This document shows, piece by piece, positions 1-9,092 of a stretch of 64,000 nucleotides of DNA. The translations under genes were made by a program, and so were the position numbers. The stretch covers positions 62,001 to 126,000 of the forward strand of contig JBLXFD010000001.1 in the NCBI GenBank assembly GCA_048262455.1, given 5' to 3'. Numbering within the stretch: the stretch's first letter is position 1; every line of letters starts with the position of its first letter. The DNA comes from Psychromarinibacter sp048262455. GTDB lineage: Bacteria > Pseudomonadota > Alphaproteobacteria > Rhodobacterales > Rhodobacteraceae. The notes below the pieces were generated by a model. The model ran no database searches and had not been told where the DNA came from. It was given only the letters and a program-made list of their open reading frames with translations.

Positions 1-68
1 GTTCCGGGCCCCGCCCTTGTTCCCGCCCCCGCTTTGCGCCAGTTTCCCGGCAACCAACGGAGGTCCCC

Positions 69-1232
69 ATGCCAGTCAAGAACCGCTTTGCCGAGTGGCT
101 GCCCGAAATCACCGAATGGCGCCGCGACATCCATGCCCATCCCGAGATCCTGTTCGACACCCACCGCACCGCCGCGCTGGTGGCGGACAAGCTGCGGGAC
201 TTCGGCTGCGACGAGGTGGTCACCGGTCTGGGCCGCACCGGGGTCGTGGGGGTGATCCGCGGGCGCAACGGCGGCGCCGGCCGCACCGTGGGCCTGCGCG
301 CCGACATGGACGCCCTGCCGATCGAGGAGGCGACGGGCGCGCCCCATGCCTCCACCACGCCCGGGGCGATGCACGCCTGCGGTCACGACGGCCACACCGC
401 CATGCTGCTGGGCGCCGCGCGCTACCTGGCCGAGACGCGCAACTTCGACGGCACGGCGGTGGTGATCTTCCAGCCCGCCGAAGAGGGCGGCGGCGGCGGG
501 CGCGAGATGTGCGAGGACGGGCTGATGACCCGCTTCGGCATCGACGAGGTCTACGGGATGCACAACTGGCCCGGCGTGCCCACCGGCACCTTCGCGATCC
601 GCCCCGGCCCCTTCTTCGCCGCCACCGACCAGTTCGACATCACCGTCGAGGGCAAGGGCGGCCACGCCGCCAAACCGCACGAGACGGTGGACCCCACGCT
701 GATCGCCAGCCACATCGTGCTGGCGCTGCAATCCATCGTCAGCCGCAACGTAGACCCGACGCTGCAGGCGGTGGTTTCCGTCACCGCCTTCACCACCTCG
801 TCGACCGCCTTCAACGTGATCCCCTCGCGGGTGCGGGTAAAGGGCACGGTGCGCACGCTGGACGCCGGGGTGCGGGCGCTGGCCGAAAAGCGCCTGCGCC
901 AGCTGGCCGAGGGCACCGCCGAGGCCCACGGCGCGCGGGCCGATGTCACCTATTACAAGGGCTATCCGGTGATGGTGAACGCGGGGGACGAGACGGTCCA
1001 CGCCGCCGAGGTCGCCCGCACCGTCGCCGGCGACTGCGCCGAGGCGCCGCTGGTGATGGGGGGCGAGGATTTCGCCTACATGCTGGAGGAGCGTCCGGGT
1101 GCCTACATCCTGGTGGGCAACGGCGACACCGCCCCGGTGCACCACCCGGAATACGACTTCAACGACGAGGCGATCCCCGCCGGCTGCTCCTGGCTGGTGG
1201 GCATGGTCGAGGCGCGGCTGCCGGCGGGGTAG
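69..1232 (+). CDS. M20 family amidohydrolase (hippurate hydrolase-like)
   Basis: Predicted 387-residue cytoplasmic metallopeptidase-fold amidohydrolase that cleaves N-acyl amino acids or similar amides. The family motif HACGHDGH is at residues 102-109 (metal-binding Cys104 and His), followed by the Glu pair at 138-139 that acts as general base, a dimerisation domain with GHAAKPHETVDP near residue 220, and a C-terminal GGEDFAYML metal-ligand segment. Length is normal for the HipO/AbgB/YxeP group. An ACGGAGG Shine-Dalgarno precedes the chosen ATG. It converges on glmS with a 3-base gap. The substrate cannot be told from sequence. Confidence 0.93.
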   Translation: MPVKNRFAEWLPEITEWRRDIHAHPEILFDTHRTAALVADKLRDFGCDEVVTGLGRTGVVGVIRGRNGGAGRTVGLRADMDALPIEEATGAPHASTTPGAMHACGHDGHTAMLLGAARYLAETRNFDGTAVVIFQPAEEGGGGGREMCEDGLMTRFGIDEVYGMHNWPGVPTGTFAIRPGPFFAATDQFDITVEGKGGHAAKPHETVDPTLIASHIVLALQSIVSRNVDPTLQAVVSVTAFTTSSTAFNVIPSRVRVKGTVRTLDAGVRALAEKRLRQLAEGTAEAHGARADVTYYKGYPVMVNAGDETVHAAEVARTVAGDCAEAPLVMGGEDFAYMLEERPGAYILVGNGDTAPVHHPEYDFNDEAIPAGCSWLVGMVEARLPAG

Positions 1233-1235
1233 GGG

Positions 1236-3050
1236 CTACTCCACCGTCACCGACTTCGCGAGATTGCGGGGCTGGTCCACGTCGGTGCCCTTGGCGATGG
1301 CGGCGTGGTAGGCCAGCAACTGCGCGGGCAGGGCGTAGAGGATCGGCGCGAAAAGATCCGCGATCTCCGGCATCGCCAGCGTGCGCCAGGTGCCCTCTGC
1401 GGCGATCTTGGCGCCGGCGGCGTCGGTGATCAGCAGCACCTTGCCGCCCCGGGCCATGACCTCCTGCATGTTCGACACGGTCTTGTCGAACAGCGCGTCG
1501 CGCGGGGCCATGACGATCACCGGCACGTTCTTGTCCACCAGCGCGATCGGCCCGTGCTTCAGCTCGCCGCTGGCATAGCCCTCGGCGTGGATATAGCTGA
1601 TCTCCTTCAGCTTCAGCGCCCCCTCCAGCGCCAGCGGGTACATCTGGCCGCGCCCAAGGAACAGCACGTCGCGCGCCTCGGCCACCTGCCGGGCGGCGTC
1701 GGCCACCGCGTCCGCCTGCGCCAGCGCCAGATTCATCCGGCCGGGCAGGCCCTGCAGGTCCGCAAGGTGCGCCGCCAGTTCATCGTCGGTCAGCCGGTTC
1801 TTGGCACGAGCCGCCTGCAGCGCCATCAGCACCAGCACCGTCAGCTGGCAGGTGAAGGCCTTGGTGGAGGCCACGCCAATCTCGGCCCCCGCGAGGATCG
1901 GCAGGTTCACCCCGGCCTCCCGCGCGATAGAGGAGGTTTCGACGTTGGTCACCGCCGCCAGCGCCGCCTTGCCGTCGCAGTAGCGCAGGGCGGCGAGGGT
2001 GTCGGCGGTCTCGCCCGACTGGCTGACGAAAATCGCCAGCGTGCGCGGCGGGATCGGCGGCTCGCGGTAGCGGAACTCGGAGGCGACATCGACCTCGACG
2101 GGGATCCCGGCCAGCCGCTCGAACCAGTACTTGGCGGTCAGGCAGGCGTAGAAGGCGGTGCCGCAGGCCACCAGCGTGATGCGGTCGTAGCCTGCGAAGT
2201 CCAGCCCCTCGGGCAGGGCGATGCGGCTGTCCTTCAGGTAATGGCGCAGGGCGTTTCCGATCACCGTCGGCTGCTCTGCGATCTCCTTGGCCATGAAGTG
2301 CTTGTACCCGGCCTTGTCGACCTGCGCGGCGTCCATGTGGATGGTCCGCACCTCGCGGTTGGCGCGGCGGCCGTCGGCGTCGAAGATCTCGAGGCTGGTG
2401 CGGGTGATCTCGGCGCGGTCGCCCTCTTCGAGGTAGGTGATCCGGTCGGTCAGCGGCGCCAGCGCGATGGCGTCAGAGCCGACGTAGGCCTCGCCGTCGC
2501 CGTGGCCTATGGCCAGCGGCGATCCCTTGCGGGCGGCGATCATCAGATCGGCCTCGCCGTGGAACAGGAAGCACAGGGCGAAGGCGCCTTCGAGCCGCTC
2601 GATGGCCTTGGCGGCGGCCTCGCGGGGGGCGAGGCCCTGGTCCAGCAGGCGGCGGGTCAGGGCGACGATGGTCTCGGTGTCGGTCTCGGTCAGGAACTCG
2701 TGGCCGTCCGCCCGCAGCTCCTCGCGCAGCTCGCGGAAGTTCTCGATGATGCCGTTGTGAACCACCGCGACCGGGCCCGCCTGGTGGGGGTGGGCGTTGG
2801 CCACGGTGGGGGCGCCGTGGGTGGCCCAGCGGGTGTGGCCGATCCCGGCGCGGCCGCGCAGCGGGTCGTGCACCAGCAGGTCCGACAGGTTGTAGAGCTT
2901 GCCCACCGCGCGGCGCCGGTCCAGCGTTCCGGCCTCGTCCACGGTGGCAATGCCGGCACTGTCGTAGCCCCGGTACTCCAGCCGCTTGAGCGACTCCACC
3001 AGCAGCGGCGCGACTTCATGGCTGCCAAGGATACCAACGATTCCGCACAT
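1236..3050 (-). CDS. glmS: Glutamine--fructose-6-phosphate aminotransferase (isomerizing)
   Basis: 604-residue GlmS, which makes glucosamine-6-phosphate from fructose-6-phosphate and glutamine, the first step to UDP-GlcNAc for peptidoglycan and LPS. Residues 2-10 (CGIVGILGS) carry the N-terminal Cys nucleophile of the class II glutaminase domain. Two SIS sugar-isomerase domains follow, with SQSGETADT and STKAFTCQ motifs, and the chain ends in the usual NLAKSVTVE tail. It lies 5 bases downstream of glmU on the same strand, so the two are probably one transcript. Confidence 0.98.
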   Translation of the reverse strand: MCGIVGILGSHEVAPLLVESLKRLEYRGYDSAGIATVDEAGTLDRRRAVGKLYNLSDLLVHDPLRGRAGIGHTRWATHGAPTVANAHPHQAGPVAVVHNGIIENFRELREELRADGHEFLTETDTETIVALTRRLLDQGLAPREAAAKAIERLEGAFALCFLFHGEADLMIAARKGSPLAIGHGDGEAYVGSDAIALAPLTDRITYLEEGDRAEITRTSLEIFDADGRRANREVRTIHMDAAQVDKAGYKHFMAKEIAEQPTVIGNALRHYLKDSRIALPEGLDFAGYDRITLVACGTAFYACLTAKYWFERLAGIPVEVDVASEFRYREPPIPPRTLAIFVSQSGETADTLAALRYCDGKAALAAVTNVETSSIAREAGVNLPILAGAEIGVASTKAFTCQLTVLVLMALQAARAKNRLTDDELAAHLADLQGLPGRMNLALAQADAVADAARQVAEARDVLFLGRGQMYPLALEGALKLKEISYIHAEGYASGELKHGPIALVDKNVPVIVMAPRDALFDKTVSNMQEVMARGGKVLLITDAAGAKIAAEGTWRTLAMPEIADLFAPILYALPAQLLAYHAAIAKGTDVDQPRNLAKSVTVE

Positions 3051-3055
3051 TATAC

Positions 3056-4408
3056 TTATCCTTTTGCGCTGGAATTGCGCACCTTCTTGTACATTTCGAA
3101 CAAACGCTTCGCCGCACCCTCTTTCACCACCTGCGGCGGACGGGTCAGCGCCAGCGCGTCGGCGGGCACGTTTTTCGTGATGACAGAGCCCGAGGCGGTC
3201 ATCGCGCCGCTGCCCACGGTGACCGGCGCCACCAGCATGGTGCTAGACCCGATGAAGGCCCCCGCGCCGATCTCGGTGCGGAATTTCTGCACGCCGTTGT
3301 AGTTGCAGGTGACGGTTCCGGCGCCGATGTTGGCGCCCTCGCCGATGCTGGCGTCGCCGATGTAGGTCAGGTGGTTCACCTTGGCCCCGGCGCCCACCTC
3401 GGCGTTCTTGATCTCGACGAAGTTGCCGATCCGCGCGTTCTCGGAAATCTCCGCGCCGGGGCGCAGGCGGGCGTAGGGGCCCACCACCGCGCCGGCCGAG
3501 ACATGGGCGCCTTCGAGGTGGCTGAAGGCGCGGATCGTGGCGCCGGTCTCCACCGTGACGCCGGGGCCGAAGACCACGTTGGGCTCGACCGTCACGTCGC
3601 GGCCGATCACCGTGTCGTGGCTGAAGAACACCGTCTCGGGCGCCACCAGCGTCACCCCGGTCTCCAGCGCCTCGGCGCGGGCGCGGGACTGGAACACCGC
3701 CTCGGCGGCGGCAAGGTCGGCGCGGGAGTTGACGCCAAGCGTCTCTTCCTCGGGGCAGGTCACGGCGGTGACGGACAGCCCGTCCTCGCGCGCCAGCCCG
3801 ACGATGTCGGTCAGGTAGTACTCGCCGCTGGCGTTGTCGTTGCGCACCCGGTCGATCAAGGCGAACAGCGTCTCGGCATCGGCGCAAAGCACGCCGCTGT
3901 TGCACAGGGTGATCGCCCGCTCGTCGGCGCTGGCGTCCTTGAACTCGACGATGCGCAGCAGCTCCTGCCCCTCCATCACCAGCCGTCCGTAGCGGGCGGG
4001 ATCGGCGGCCTCGAAGCCCAGCACCACCACGGCGTGACCGGCGGCGCGGGCGGTGCGCATCGCCTCCAGCGTCTCGGGGCGGATGAAGGGGGTGTCGCCG
4101 TACAGCACCACCGCGTCGCCCGAAAAGCCCTCGAGCGCCCCGCGTGCCTGCGCGACGGCGTGGCCGGTGCCCTGCTGCTGCATCTGGACGGCGATGGCGA
4201 TCTCCGGGTCAATCTCGCGCGCCGCGGCGGCGACGTCCTCTGCCCCGTGGCCCACCACCAGCACCCGGCGCTCCGGCTCCAGCGCCGCGCCGGAGGCCAG
4301 CGCGTGGGCGAAGATCGGCGCGCCGGCCACTTCGTGCAGGACCTTAGGCCGGTCCGAGTTCATCCGCGTACCCTGGCCCGCGGCCAGTACGATAAGCGCT
4401 GTCGCCAT
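3056..4408 (-). CDS. glmU: Bifunctional UDP-N-acetylglucosamine pyrophosphorylase / glucosamine-1-phosphate N-acetyltransferase
   Basis: 450-residue two-domain enzyme that finishes UDP-GlcNAc synthesis. The N-terminal uridylyltransferase domain has the LAAGQGTRM signature followed by SDRPK. The C-terminal half is a left-handed beta-helix of hexapeptide repeats carrying the acetyltransferase site (RPGAEI and NYNGVQK regions). The frame stays open 24 codons upstream, but family N-termini begin at MATALIVLAAG, which fixes the ATG at 4408. It is transcribed divergently from the phosphatase gene at 4527, with a shared 118-bp promoter region, and is followed by glmS. Confidence 0.97.
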   Translation of the reverse strand: MATALIVLAAGQGTRMNSDRPKVLHEVAGAPIFAHALASGAALEPERRVLVVGHGAEDVAAAAREIDPEIAIAVQMQQQGTGHAVAQARGALEGFSGDAVVLYGDTPFIRPETLEAMRTARAAGHAVVVLGFEAADPARYGRLVMEGQELLRIVEFKDASADERAITLCNSGVLCADAETLFALIDRVRNDNASGEYYLTDIVGLAREDGLSVTAVTCPEEETLGVNSRADLAAAEAVFQSRARAEALETGVTLVAPETVFFSHDTVIGRDVTVEPNVVFGPGVTVETGATIRAFSHLEGAHVSAGAVVGPYARLRPGAEISENARIGNFVEIKNAEVGAGAKVNHLTYIGDASIGEGANIGAGTVTCNYNGVQKFRTEIGAGAFIGSSTMLVAPVTVGSGAMTASGSVITKNVPADALALTRPPQVVKEGAAKRLFEMYKKVRNSSAKG

Positions 4409-4526
4409 GTTTCCTGCCTTCCGATAACTCTCCCGCGTTCTATCGGAACGGCGCCTTGCCGCAAGGCCCGGGGCTGTCAAAACCCGTTACCGCGGGTTAC
4501 AGGGCAGGGAGCAAAACGGGGGACAC

Positions 4527-5189
4527 ATGCGCACGGTCATCTTCGATCTGGACGGCACGCTGGCGGATACCAGCAAGGATCTCATCGCCGCGGCGAACGC
4601 CTGTTTCCTGCGGATGGGCCACGGCGAGATGCTGCACCCGGACCGCGACGCGGCCACCGCCTTTCGCGGCGGGCGGGCGATGCTGCGGCTGGGGATGGAG
4701 CGGCTGGGGCGCGATCCGGCCGAGGCAAACGGGCAGTACCAGTACCTGCTGGAATGCTACGAGGAGGGGATCGACACCCACACCGTCCTCTACCCCGGTG
4801 CGGCGAAGGCGGTGGAGCGGCTGTCGGAGGAAGGCTTTCGCGTCGGCATCTGCACCAACAAGCCCGCCGCGCTGGCGGAGCTGCTGTTGCAGCGGCTGGG
4901 GGTGCGGAACCTCTTCGGCTCGATGATCGGCGCGGACACGCTGCCGGTGCGCAAGCCCGACCCGGCCCCCTATATCGCTGCCGTCGAGGGGTGCGGCGGG
5001 CGGCTGGACCGGTCCTTGCTGGTGGGCGATACCGTCACCGACCGCGAGACCGCCCGCGCCGCCGGGGTGCCCTGCGTGCTGGTGACCTTCGGGCCGGACG
5101 GGCAGGGGGTCGACGTGCTGGAGCCGGAGGCGCTGCTGCACGGCTACGACGGGCTGGCCGAGGTGGCCAACCGGCTGCTGCCGGCGTGA
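4527..5189 (+). CDS. gph: Phosphoglycolate phosphatase-type HAD hydrolase
   Basis: 220-residue HAD subfamily IA phosphatase. Motif I is DLDGTLADT (nucleophile Asp8, acid Asp10), motif II is ICTNKP, motif III is VRKPDP and motif IV is LVGDTVTD. The best fit is 2-phosphoglycolate phosphatase, which salvages phosphoglycolate from oxygenase side reactions or DNA repair. It is divergent from glmU, a common Rhodobacterales arrangement. Its last codons touch the next gene: a GTG overlaps the stop as GTGA. Exact substrate is inferred from family and context. Confidence 0.9.
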   Translation: MRTVIFDLDGTLADTSKDLIAAANACFLRMGHGEMLHPDRDAATAFRGGRAMLRLGMERLGRDPAEANGQYQYLLECYEEGIDTHTVLYPGAAKAVERLSEEGFRVGICTNKPAALAELLLQRLGVRNLFGSMIGADTLPVRKPDPAPYIAAVEGCGGRLDRSLLVGDTVTDRETARAAGVPCVLVTFGPDGQGVDVLEPEALLHGYDGLAEVANRLLPA

Positions 5190-5206
5190 CAGGGCAGGAA
5201 AACTGG

Positions 5207-6439
5207 ATGGACGAGGACTTTCGCGGCAGTTTCACCCAGCAGGAGCCGATCTCCGAAGAGGGGATCGCGGCGGCGCTGGAGGTCCTGCGCCACGGCCGGC
5301 TGCACCGCTACAACCTCGCCCCCGGCGAGGCCGGCGAGGCCGCGCTGCTGGAGGAGGAGTTCGCCGCCTTCACCGGCGCGCGCTACTGCCTTGCCGTCAC
5401 CTCGGGCGGCTATGCCATGGCCACCGCCCTGCGCGCCGTGGGCGTGGGGCCGGGGGACGCGGTGCTGTCCAACGCCTTCACCCTGGCGCCGGTGCCGGGG
5501 GCCATCGCCGGGGTCGGCGCGCGGCCGGTCTTCGTCGAGGTGACGGAGGACCTGGTGCTGGACCTCGCGGACCTCGAGCGGCAGATCGCGGCCAGCGGCG
5601 CGCGGGTGCTGCTGCTTTCGCACATGCGCGGGCACATCTGCGACATGGACCGGCTGATGACGATCTGCGACGCCGCCGGGGTGACGGTGGTGGAGGATTG
5701 CGCCCATACCATGGGGGCCAGCTGGGACGGCGTGCCCTCGGGTCGGCACGGGCGGGTGGCCTGCTATTCCACCCAGACCTACAAGCACATGAACTCCGGC
5801 GAGGGCGGGTTGCTGATCTCGGACGATGCCGAGTTGATGGCGCGGGCGGTGATGCTGTCGGGGTCCTACATGCTGTACGGCCGCCACCGCGCCGCGCCGC
5901 CGCCCGAGGCCTTCGCGCAGATCCGCTACGAGACGCCGAACATGTCGGGCCGCATGGACAACCTGCGCGCCGCCGTGCTGCGGGCCCAGCTGCCGGTGCT
6001 GGCGCATCAGTGCGCCCGCTGGAACGAGCGTTACCGCGCGGTCGAGGCGGGGCTGCGCGGGGTGCCGGGGCTGCGGGTGATCGAGCGGGGGGCGAAGGAG
6101 GGCTTCGTCGGCTCCTCGATCCAGTTCCTGCTGCCGGACTGGCCGGCCGAGGCGCTGACCGGCGTGCTGTCGCGCTGCGCCGCCCGGGGGGTGGAGCTGA
6201 AGTGGTTCGGCGCGGCGGAACCCGTCGCCTTCACCTCGCGCTACGACAGCTGGCGCTATGCCGCCTCGCCGGCGCTGCCGCGCACCGACCGGGTGCTGGC
6301 AGGGCTGGTGGACCTGCGGCTGCCTTTAACCTTCTCCATCGAGGATTGCGCCTTGATCGCGCGCATCATCGCGCAGGAAACCGGGCGCGGCTGGCAGGGC
6401 GCCGCGGCGGGGGATCAGCGGGGAACTGCCGACCTCTGA
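5207..6439 (+). CDS. DegT/DnrJ/EryC1 family PLP-dependent aminotransferase
   Basis: 410-residue member of the sugar aminotransferase family (fold type I). The PLP lysine is Lys193 in TYKHMNSGEGG, with the cofactor-binding VEDCAHTMGA upstream and an N-terminal SGGYAMATALRA cofactor-phosphate region. AGGA sits 7 bases before the chosen ATG; an in-frame GTG at 5186 overlapping the gph stop is an alternative. Relatives usually aminate nucleotide-linked ketosugars for cell-surface glycans. No sugar-pathway neighbours are present, so the substrate is open. A non-catalytic or regulatory member is less likely because the lysine is intact. Confidence 0.85.
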   Translation: MDEDFRGSFTQQEPISEEGIAAALEVLRHGRLHRYNLAPGEAGEAALLEEEFAAFTGARYCLAVTSGGYAMATALRAVGVGPGDAVLSNAFTLAPVPGAIAGVGARPVFVEVTEDLVLDLADLERQIAASGARVLLLSHMRGHICDMDRLMTICDAAGVTVVEDCAHTMGASWDGVPSGRHGRVACYSTQTYKHMNSGEGGLLISDDAELMARAVMLSGSYMLYGRHRAAPPPEAFAQIRYETPNMSGRMDNLRAAVLRAQLPVLAHQCARWNERYRAVEAGLRGVPGLRVIERGAKEGFVGSSIQFLLPDWPAEALTGVLSRCAARGVELKWFGAAEPVAFTSRYDSWRYAASPALPRTDRVLAGLVDLRLPLTFSIEDCALIARIIAQETGRGWQGAAAGDQRGTADL

Positions 6440-6570
6440 CACATTTGTGACTTTTTGCGATCCGGGTGCAACTTGCGGGCAGGACCCGCGTTGTGGGGAC
6501 AGCCGGGCACGAACCACACTCACGTGCTCTTAGCGGCAGACGCCGCGGCGATGCAAAAGGAGACGCTACA

Positions 6571-7233
6571 ATGTTTAGCAAGACCCTGATCGGCCTTTCG
6601 GCCGCTTCGATGCTTGTTGCCACCACCGCTTCCGCGGCCACCATGGCCTCTGCGGTCACCGACCTGAACCTGCGCGCCGGTCCCGGCCCGAACTTCCAGA
6701 TCGTCGACGTGATCGACGCCGAAGGCGAAGTGACCGTGGAAGGCTGCCTCGAGTCCTCGAACTGGTGCCAAGTGTCGTGGAACGGCCAGCAGGGCTGGGC
6801 CTATGGCGACTACCTGACCACGCAGCTGGACGGCAACGTCGTGGCGGTCTACCCGAACCGCACGCAGCTGGAGACGGCCACCGTCACCTATGACACCAAT
6901 TCCGAAGAAGCCGGCGCCCTGGCGCTGGGTTCGATCGGTGCCGCCGCCGGCGCGCTGATCGTCGGCGGTCCCGCCGCCGTGGTTGCGGGTGCCATCATCG
7001 GTGCCGGAACCGGTGCTGTCGTCGCTCCGGAAGAGACCACGATCACCTACGTCCGCGAGAACCCGGTCGAGCCGATCTTCGTGAACGGCGAGCTGATCCG
7101 CGGCGCCGTGGTCCCGCAGGAAGTGCAGGTCTACCAGGTGCCCGACGCGCCCTTCAGCTACGTCAACCTGAACGGCCGGTACGTGTTCGTCGATCCGGGC
7201 ACCCGGGAAATCACCTACATCGCCGATTTCTGA
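6571..7233 (+). CDS. Exported SH3b-domain protein with DUF1236-like C-terminus
   Basis: 220 residues. A signal peptide (MFSKTLIGLS start, cleavage near ASA at 20-22) is followed by a bacterial SH3 domain at about 28-84 with NLRAGPGPNF and a Cys59/Cys66 pair. Next comes a glycine/alanine-rich hydrophobic stretch at about 110-145, then a DUF1236-like tail that ends in VDPGTREITYIADF. Likely periplasmic or envelope associated and able to bind peptidoglycan or peptides; no enzyme motif is visible. AAGGAG lies 8 bases before the ATG. The gene is monocistronic, with its own strong terminator. Upstream in-frame starts are rejected because they would bury the signal peptide. Confidence 0.85.
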   Translation: MFSKTLIGLSAASMLVATTASAATMASAVTDLNLRAGPGPNFQIVDVIDAEGEVTVEGCLESSNWCQVSWNGQQGWAYGDYLTTQLDGNVVAVYPNRTQLETATVTYDTNSEEAGALALGSIGAAAGALIVGGPAAVVAGAIIGAGTGAVVAPEETTITYVRENPVEPIFVNGELIRGAVVPQEVQVYQVPDAPFSYVNLNGRYVFVDPGTREITYIADF

Positions 7234-7268
7234 TTTCGGTGAACAGGCAAACCACTTTGTCTGACATG

Positions 7269-7304
7269 CCCGCAGTCCGGTTGACCCGGACTGCGGGTAT
7301 TTGT
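7269..7304 (+). terminator. Intrinsic terminator after the SH3b gene
   Basis: A perfect 12-bp stem (arms 7269-7280 and 7286-7297, loop TTGAC) is followed by TATTTGTTTG. It lies 36 bases after the SH3b stop codon and isolates that gene from the Imm63-like gene. Confidence 0.85.
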
Positions 7305-7380
7305 TTGCTAATTAACCTGTATGGCGGTACACTGGCATACATGCCGGTCCGTTGCTTCAGCGGGATGGAGCCTTGAGCCC

Positions 7381-7854
7381 ATGAACAAAGAGCTATCCCA
7401 CGAGATCTCGCTTCCGCAGGTGGAGCGCACGGTCAGACGGATGCTCGCGCGCCTGAAGCGTCCCGATGAATTCTATCACCTTCGCCGGCATCCCGGCAAT
7501 GACGGCAGCGCCCATGTCGAGGGCGAGGGGCCGACCTACGACCTAGTGGTCACCGAGGCTGGGGTCGAGCTGTCCCGCGAGACGCTAACCGGGGACGAGT
7601 TGCTTTTCGCGATCATGCAGGCGCGCACCTGCGCCTTGGCCCAGCAAGCCGAGATGGTGGGACGCGGCACCGAAAGCTATTCCCGCTGGCGCTGGATGGA
7701 CGCGCATATCCGGCTGATGGGCGCCCTGCGGCCCGAGTGGGGGCACCAGCTGCGCGACGAGTACCGGCGGGTGCTGGAAAAGGCACCCCTGCGCACCGAG
7801 GAGGTGCTTGCCTCGCTGGAGCTTCTGGACCTGGAGCACCTAGGCGTCCATTGA
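7381..7854 (+). CDS. Imm63-like immunity protein, orphan
   Basis: 157-residue acidic protein. The stretch from TYDLVVTEAGVELSRET through GDELLFAIMQ, an SYSRWRWMDAHIRLMG block and RPEWGHQLRDEYRRVLEKAP matches my recollection of Imm63 (PF15599), an antidote family of polymorphic toxin systems: (L/I)ELLxxI, then an R-rich motif, then LxPEWxxxxxxEYxxIL. The chosen ATG follows GGATGGAGCC; an in-frame ATG at 7321 would add 20 unlike residues. No toxin gene is visible on either side, so this may be a solitary defence against neighbours' toxins. Family assignment is from memory of the motif order. Confidence 0.65.
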   Translation: MNKELSHEISLPQVERTVRRMLARLKRPDEFYHLRRHPGNDGSAHVEGEGPTYDLVVTEAGVELSRETLTGDELLFAIMQARTCALAQQAEMVGRGTESYSRWRWMDAHIRLMGALRPEWGHQLRDEYRRVLEKAPLRTEEVLASLELLDLEHLGVH

Positions 7855-7880
7855 CGCAGCCCGGCGCGCCGTCTACCATT

Positions 7881-7894
7881 TGAACGACTGTTCA
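7881..7894. promoter_or_regulatory. Palindrome upstream of ivd, candidate operator
   Basis: TGAAC-GACT-GTTCA, a perfect 5+5 inverted repeat ending 16 bases before the ivd ATG and overlapping the likely leader. The shape resembles TetR-type operators; TetR (LiuQ) and MerR (LiuR) regulators are known for leucine genes in proteobacteria. Binding is inference, and no regulator gene is adjacent. Confidence 0.4.
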
Positions 7895-7910
7895 GTGGGG
7901 AGGGCCGGGC

Positions 7911-9071
7911 ATGTTCACGGGTTCCATGCGTTTCGACCTGGGCGAGGATGTCGAGGCGCTGCGCGACATGGTGCATCGCTGGGCGCAGGACCGGCTGAAG
8001 CCTCTGGCCGCCGAAATTGACCAGGGCAACACCTTCCCCCATGCGCTTTGGCGCGAGATGGGCGATCTGGGCCTGCTGGGCATCACGGTTGAAGAGGAGT
8101 TCGGCGGCGCCGGCATGGGCTATCTCGCCCACGTGGTGGCGGTCGAGGAGATCGCCCGCGCCTCGGCCTCTGTCTCTCTCAGCTACGGCGCCCATTCCAA
8201 TCTTTGCGTCAACCAGATCCGGCTGAACGGCACCGAGGCGCAGAAGCGCAAGTACCTGCCGGGCCTCGTGTCCGGCGAGCACGTGGGCGCGCTGGCCATG
8301 AGCGAGGCGGGGGCGGGGTCCGACGTGGTGTCGATGAAGTTGCGGGCCGAGAAGCGCAACGATCACTACCGGCTGAACGGCACCAAGTACTGGATCACCA
8401 ACGGCCCCGACGCCGAGACGCTGGTGGTCTACGCCAAGACCGACCCCGAGGCCGGCAGCAAGGGCATCACCGCATTCCTGATCGAGAAGTCGATGACCGG
8501 CTTTTCCACCAGTCCCCATTTCGACAAGCTGGGGATGCGCGGGTCCAACACCGCGGAATTGGTGTTCGAGGATGTCGAGGTGCCCTTCGACAACGTGCTG
8601 GGCGAGGAGGGCCGGGGCGTGCGGGTACTGATGAGCGGGCTGGACTACGAGCGCGTGGTCCTGTCGGGCATCGGCACCGGGATCATGGCCGCCTGCCTTG
8701 ACGAGATCATGCCCTACATGGCCGAGCGCAGGCAGTTCGGCCAGCCGATCGGAAGCTTCCAGCTGATGCAGGGCAAGATCGCCGACATGTACACCGCGAT
8801 GAACTCTGCCCGCGCCTATGTCTACGCCGTGGCGCGGGCCTGCGACCGGGGCGAGGTGACGCGGCAGGACGCGGCGGCCTGTGTTCTGTATGCTTCGGAA
8901 GAGGCGATGAAGGTGGCGCACCAGGCGGTGCAGGCCATGGGCGGGGCGGGCTTCATGAACGACTCGCCCGTGGCGCGGATCTTCCGCGACGCCAAGCTGA
9001 TGGAGATCGGCGCCGGCACCTCCGAGATCCGGCGGATGTTGATCGGGCGCGAGATGACGGCCAGTCTGTAA
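7911..9071 (+). CDS. ivd: Isovaleryl-CoA dehydrogenase
   Basis: 386-residue FAD acyl-CoA dehydrogenase for leucine catabolism, oxidising isovaleryl-CoA to 3-methylcrotonyl-CoA and passing electrons to ETF. The subfamily call rests on the catalytic base: Glu lies in the helix motif LDYERVVLSG, as in human IVD Glu254, while the usual YEGT site reads EIGAGTSEIRRMLIG, as in IVD. FAD/substrate loops ALAMSEAGAGSDV and YWITNGPDA are intact. It heads a run of same-strand genes that contains mccB and mccA, the next enzyme of the pathway. Confidence 0.95.
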   Translation: MFTGSMRFDLGEDVEALRDMVHRWAQDRLKPLAAEIDQGNTFPHALWREMGDLGLLGITVEEEFGGAGMGYLAHVVAVEEIARASASVSLSYGAHSNLCVNQIRLNGTEAQKRKYLPGLVSGEHVGALAMSEAGAGSDVVSMKLRAEKRNDHYRLNGTKYWITNGPDAETLVVYAKTDPEAGSKGITAFLIEKSMTGFSTSPHFDKLGMRGSNTAELVFEDVEVPFDNVLGEEGRGVRVLMSGLDYERVVLSGIGTGIMAACLDEIMPYMAERRQFGQPIGSFQLMQGKIADMYTAMNSARAYVYAVARACDRGEVTRQDAAACVLYASEEAMKVAHQAVQAMGGAGFMNDSPVARIFRDAKLMEIGAGTSEIRRMLIGREMTASL

Positions 9072-9092
9072 CGGGTGCGGACGGAGGGCGCG

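Noticed and set aside
4409..4480. N-terminal extension of glmU
   Set aside because: Extra residues are unlike the family and lie in the divergent promoter region; the start at 4408 gives the standard N-terminus.
7234..7380. Toxin gene partner for the Imm63-like protein
   Set aside because: Only a terminator and leader are found upstream, and the next gene downstream is ivd; no toxin-like frame is seen.
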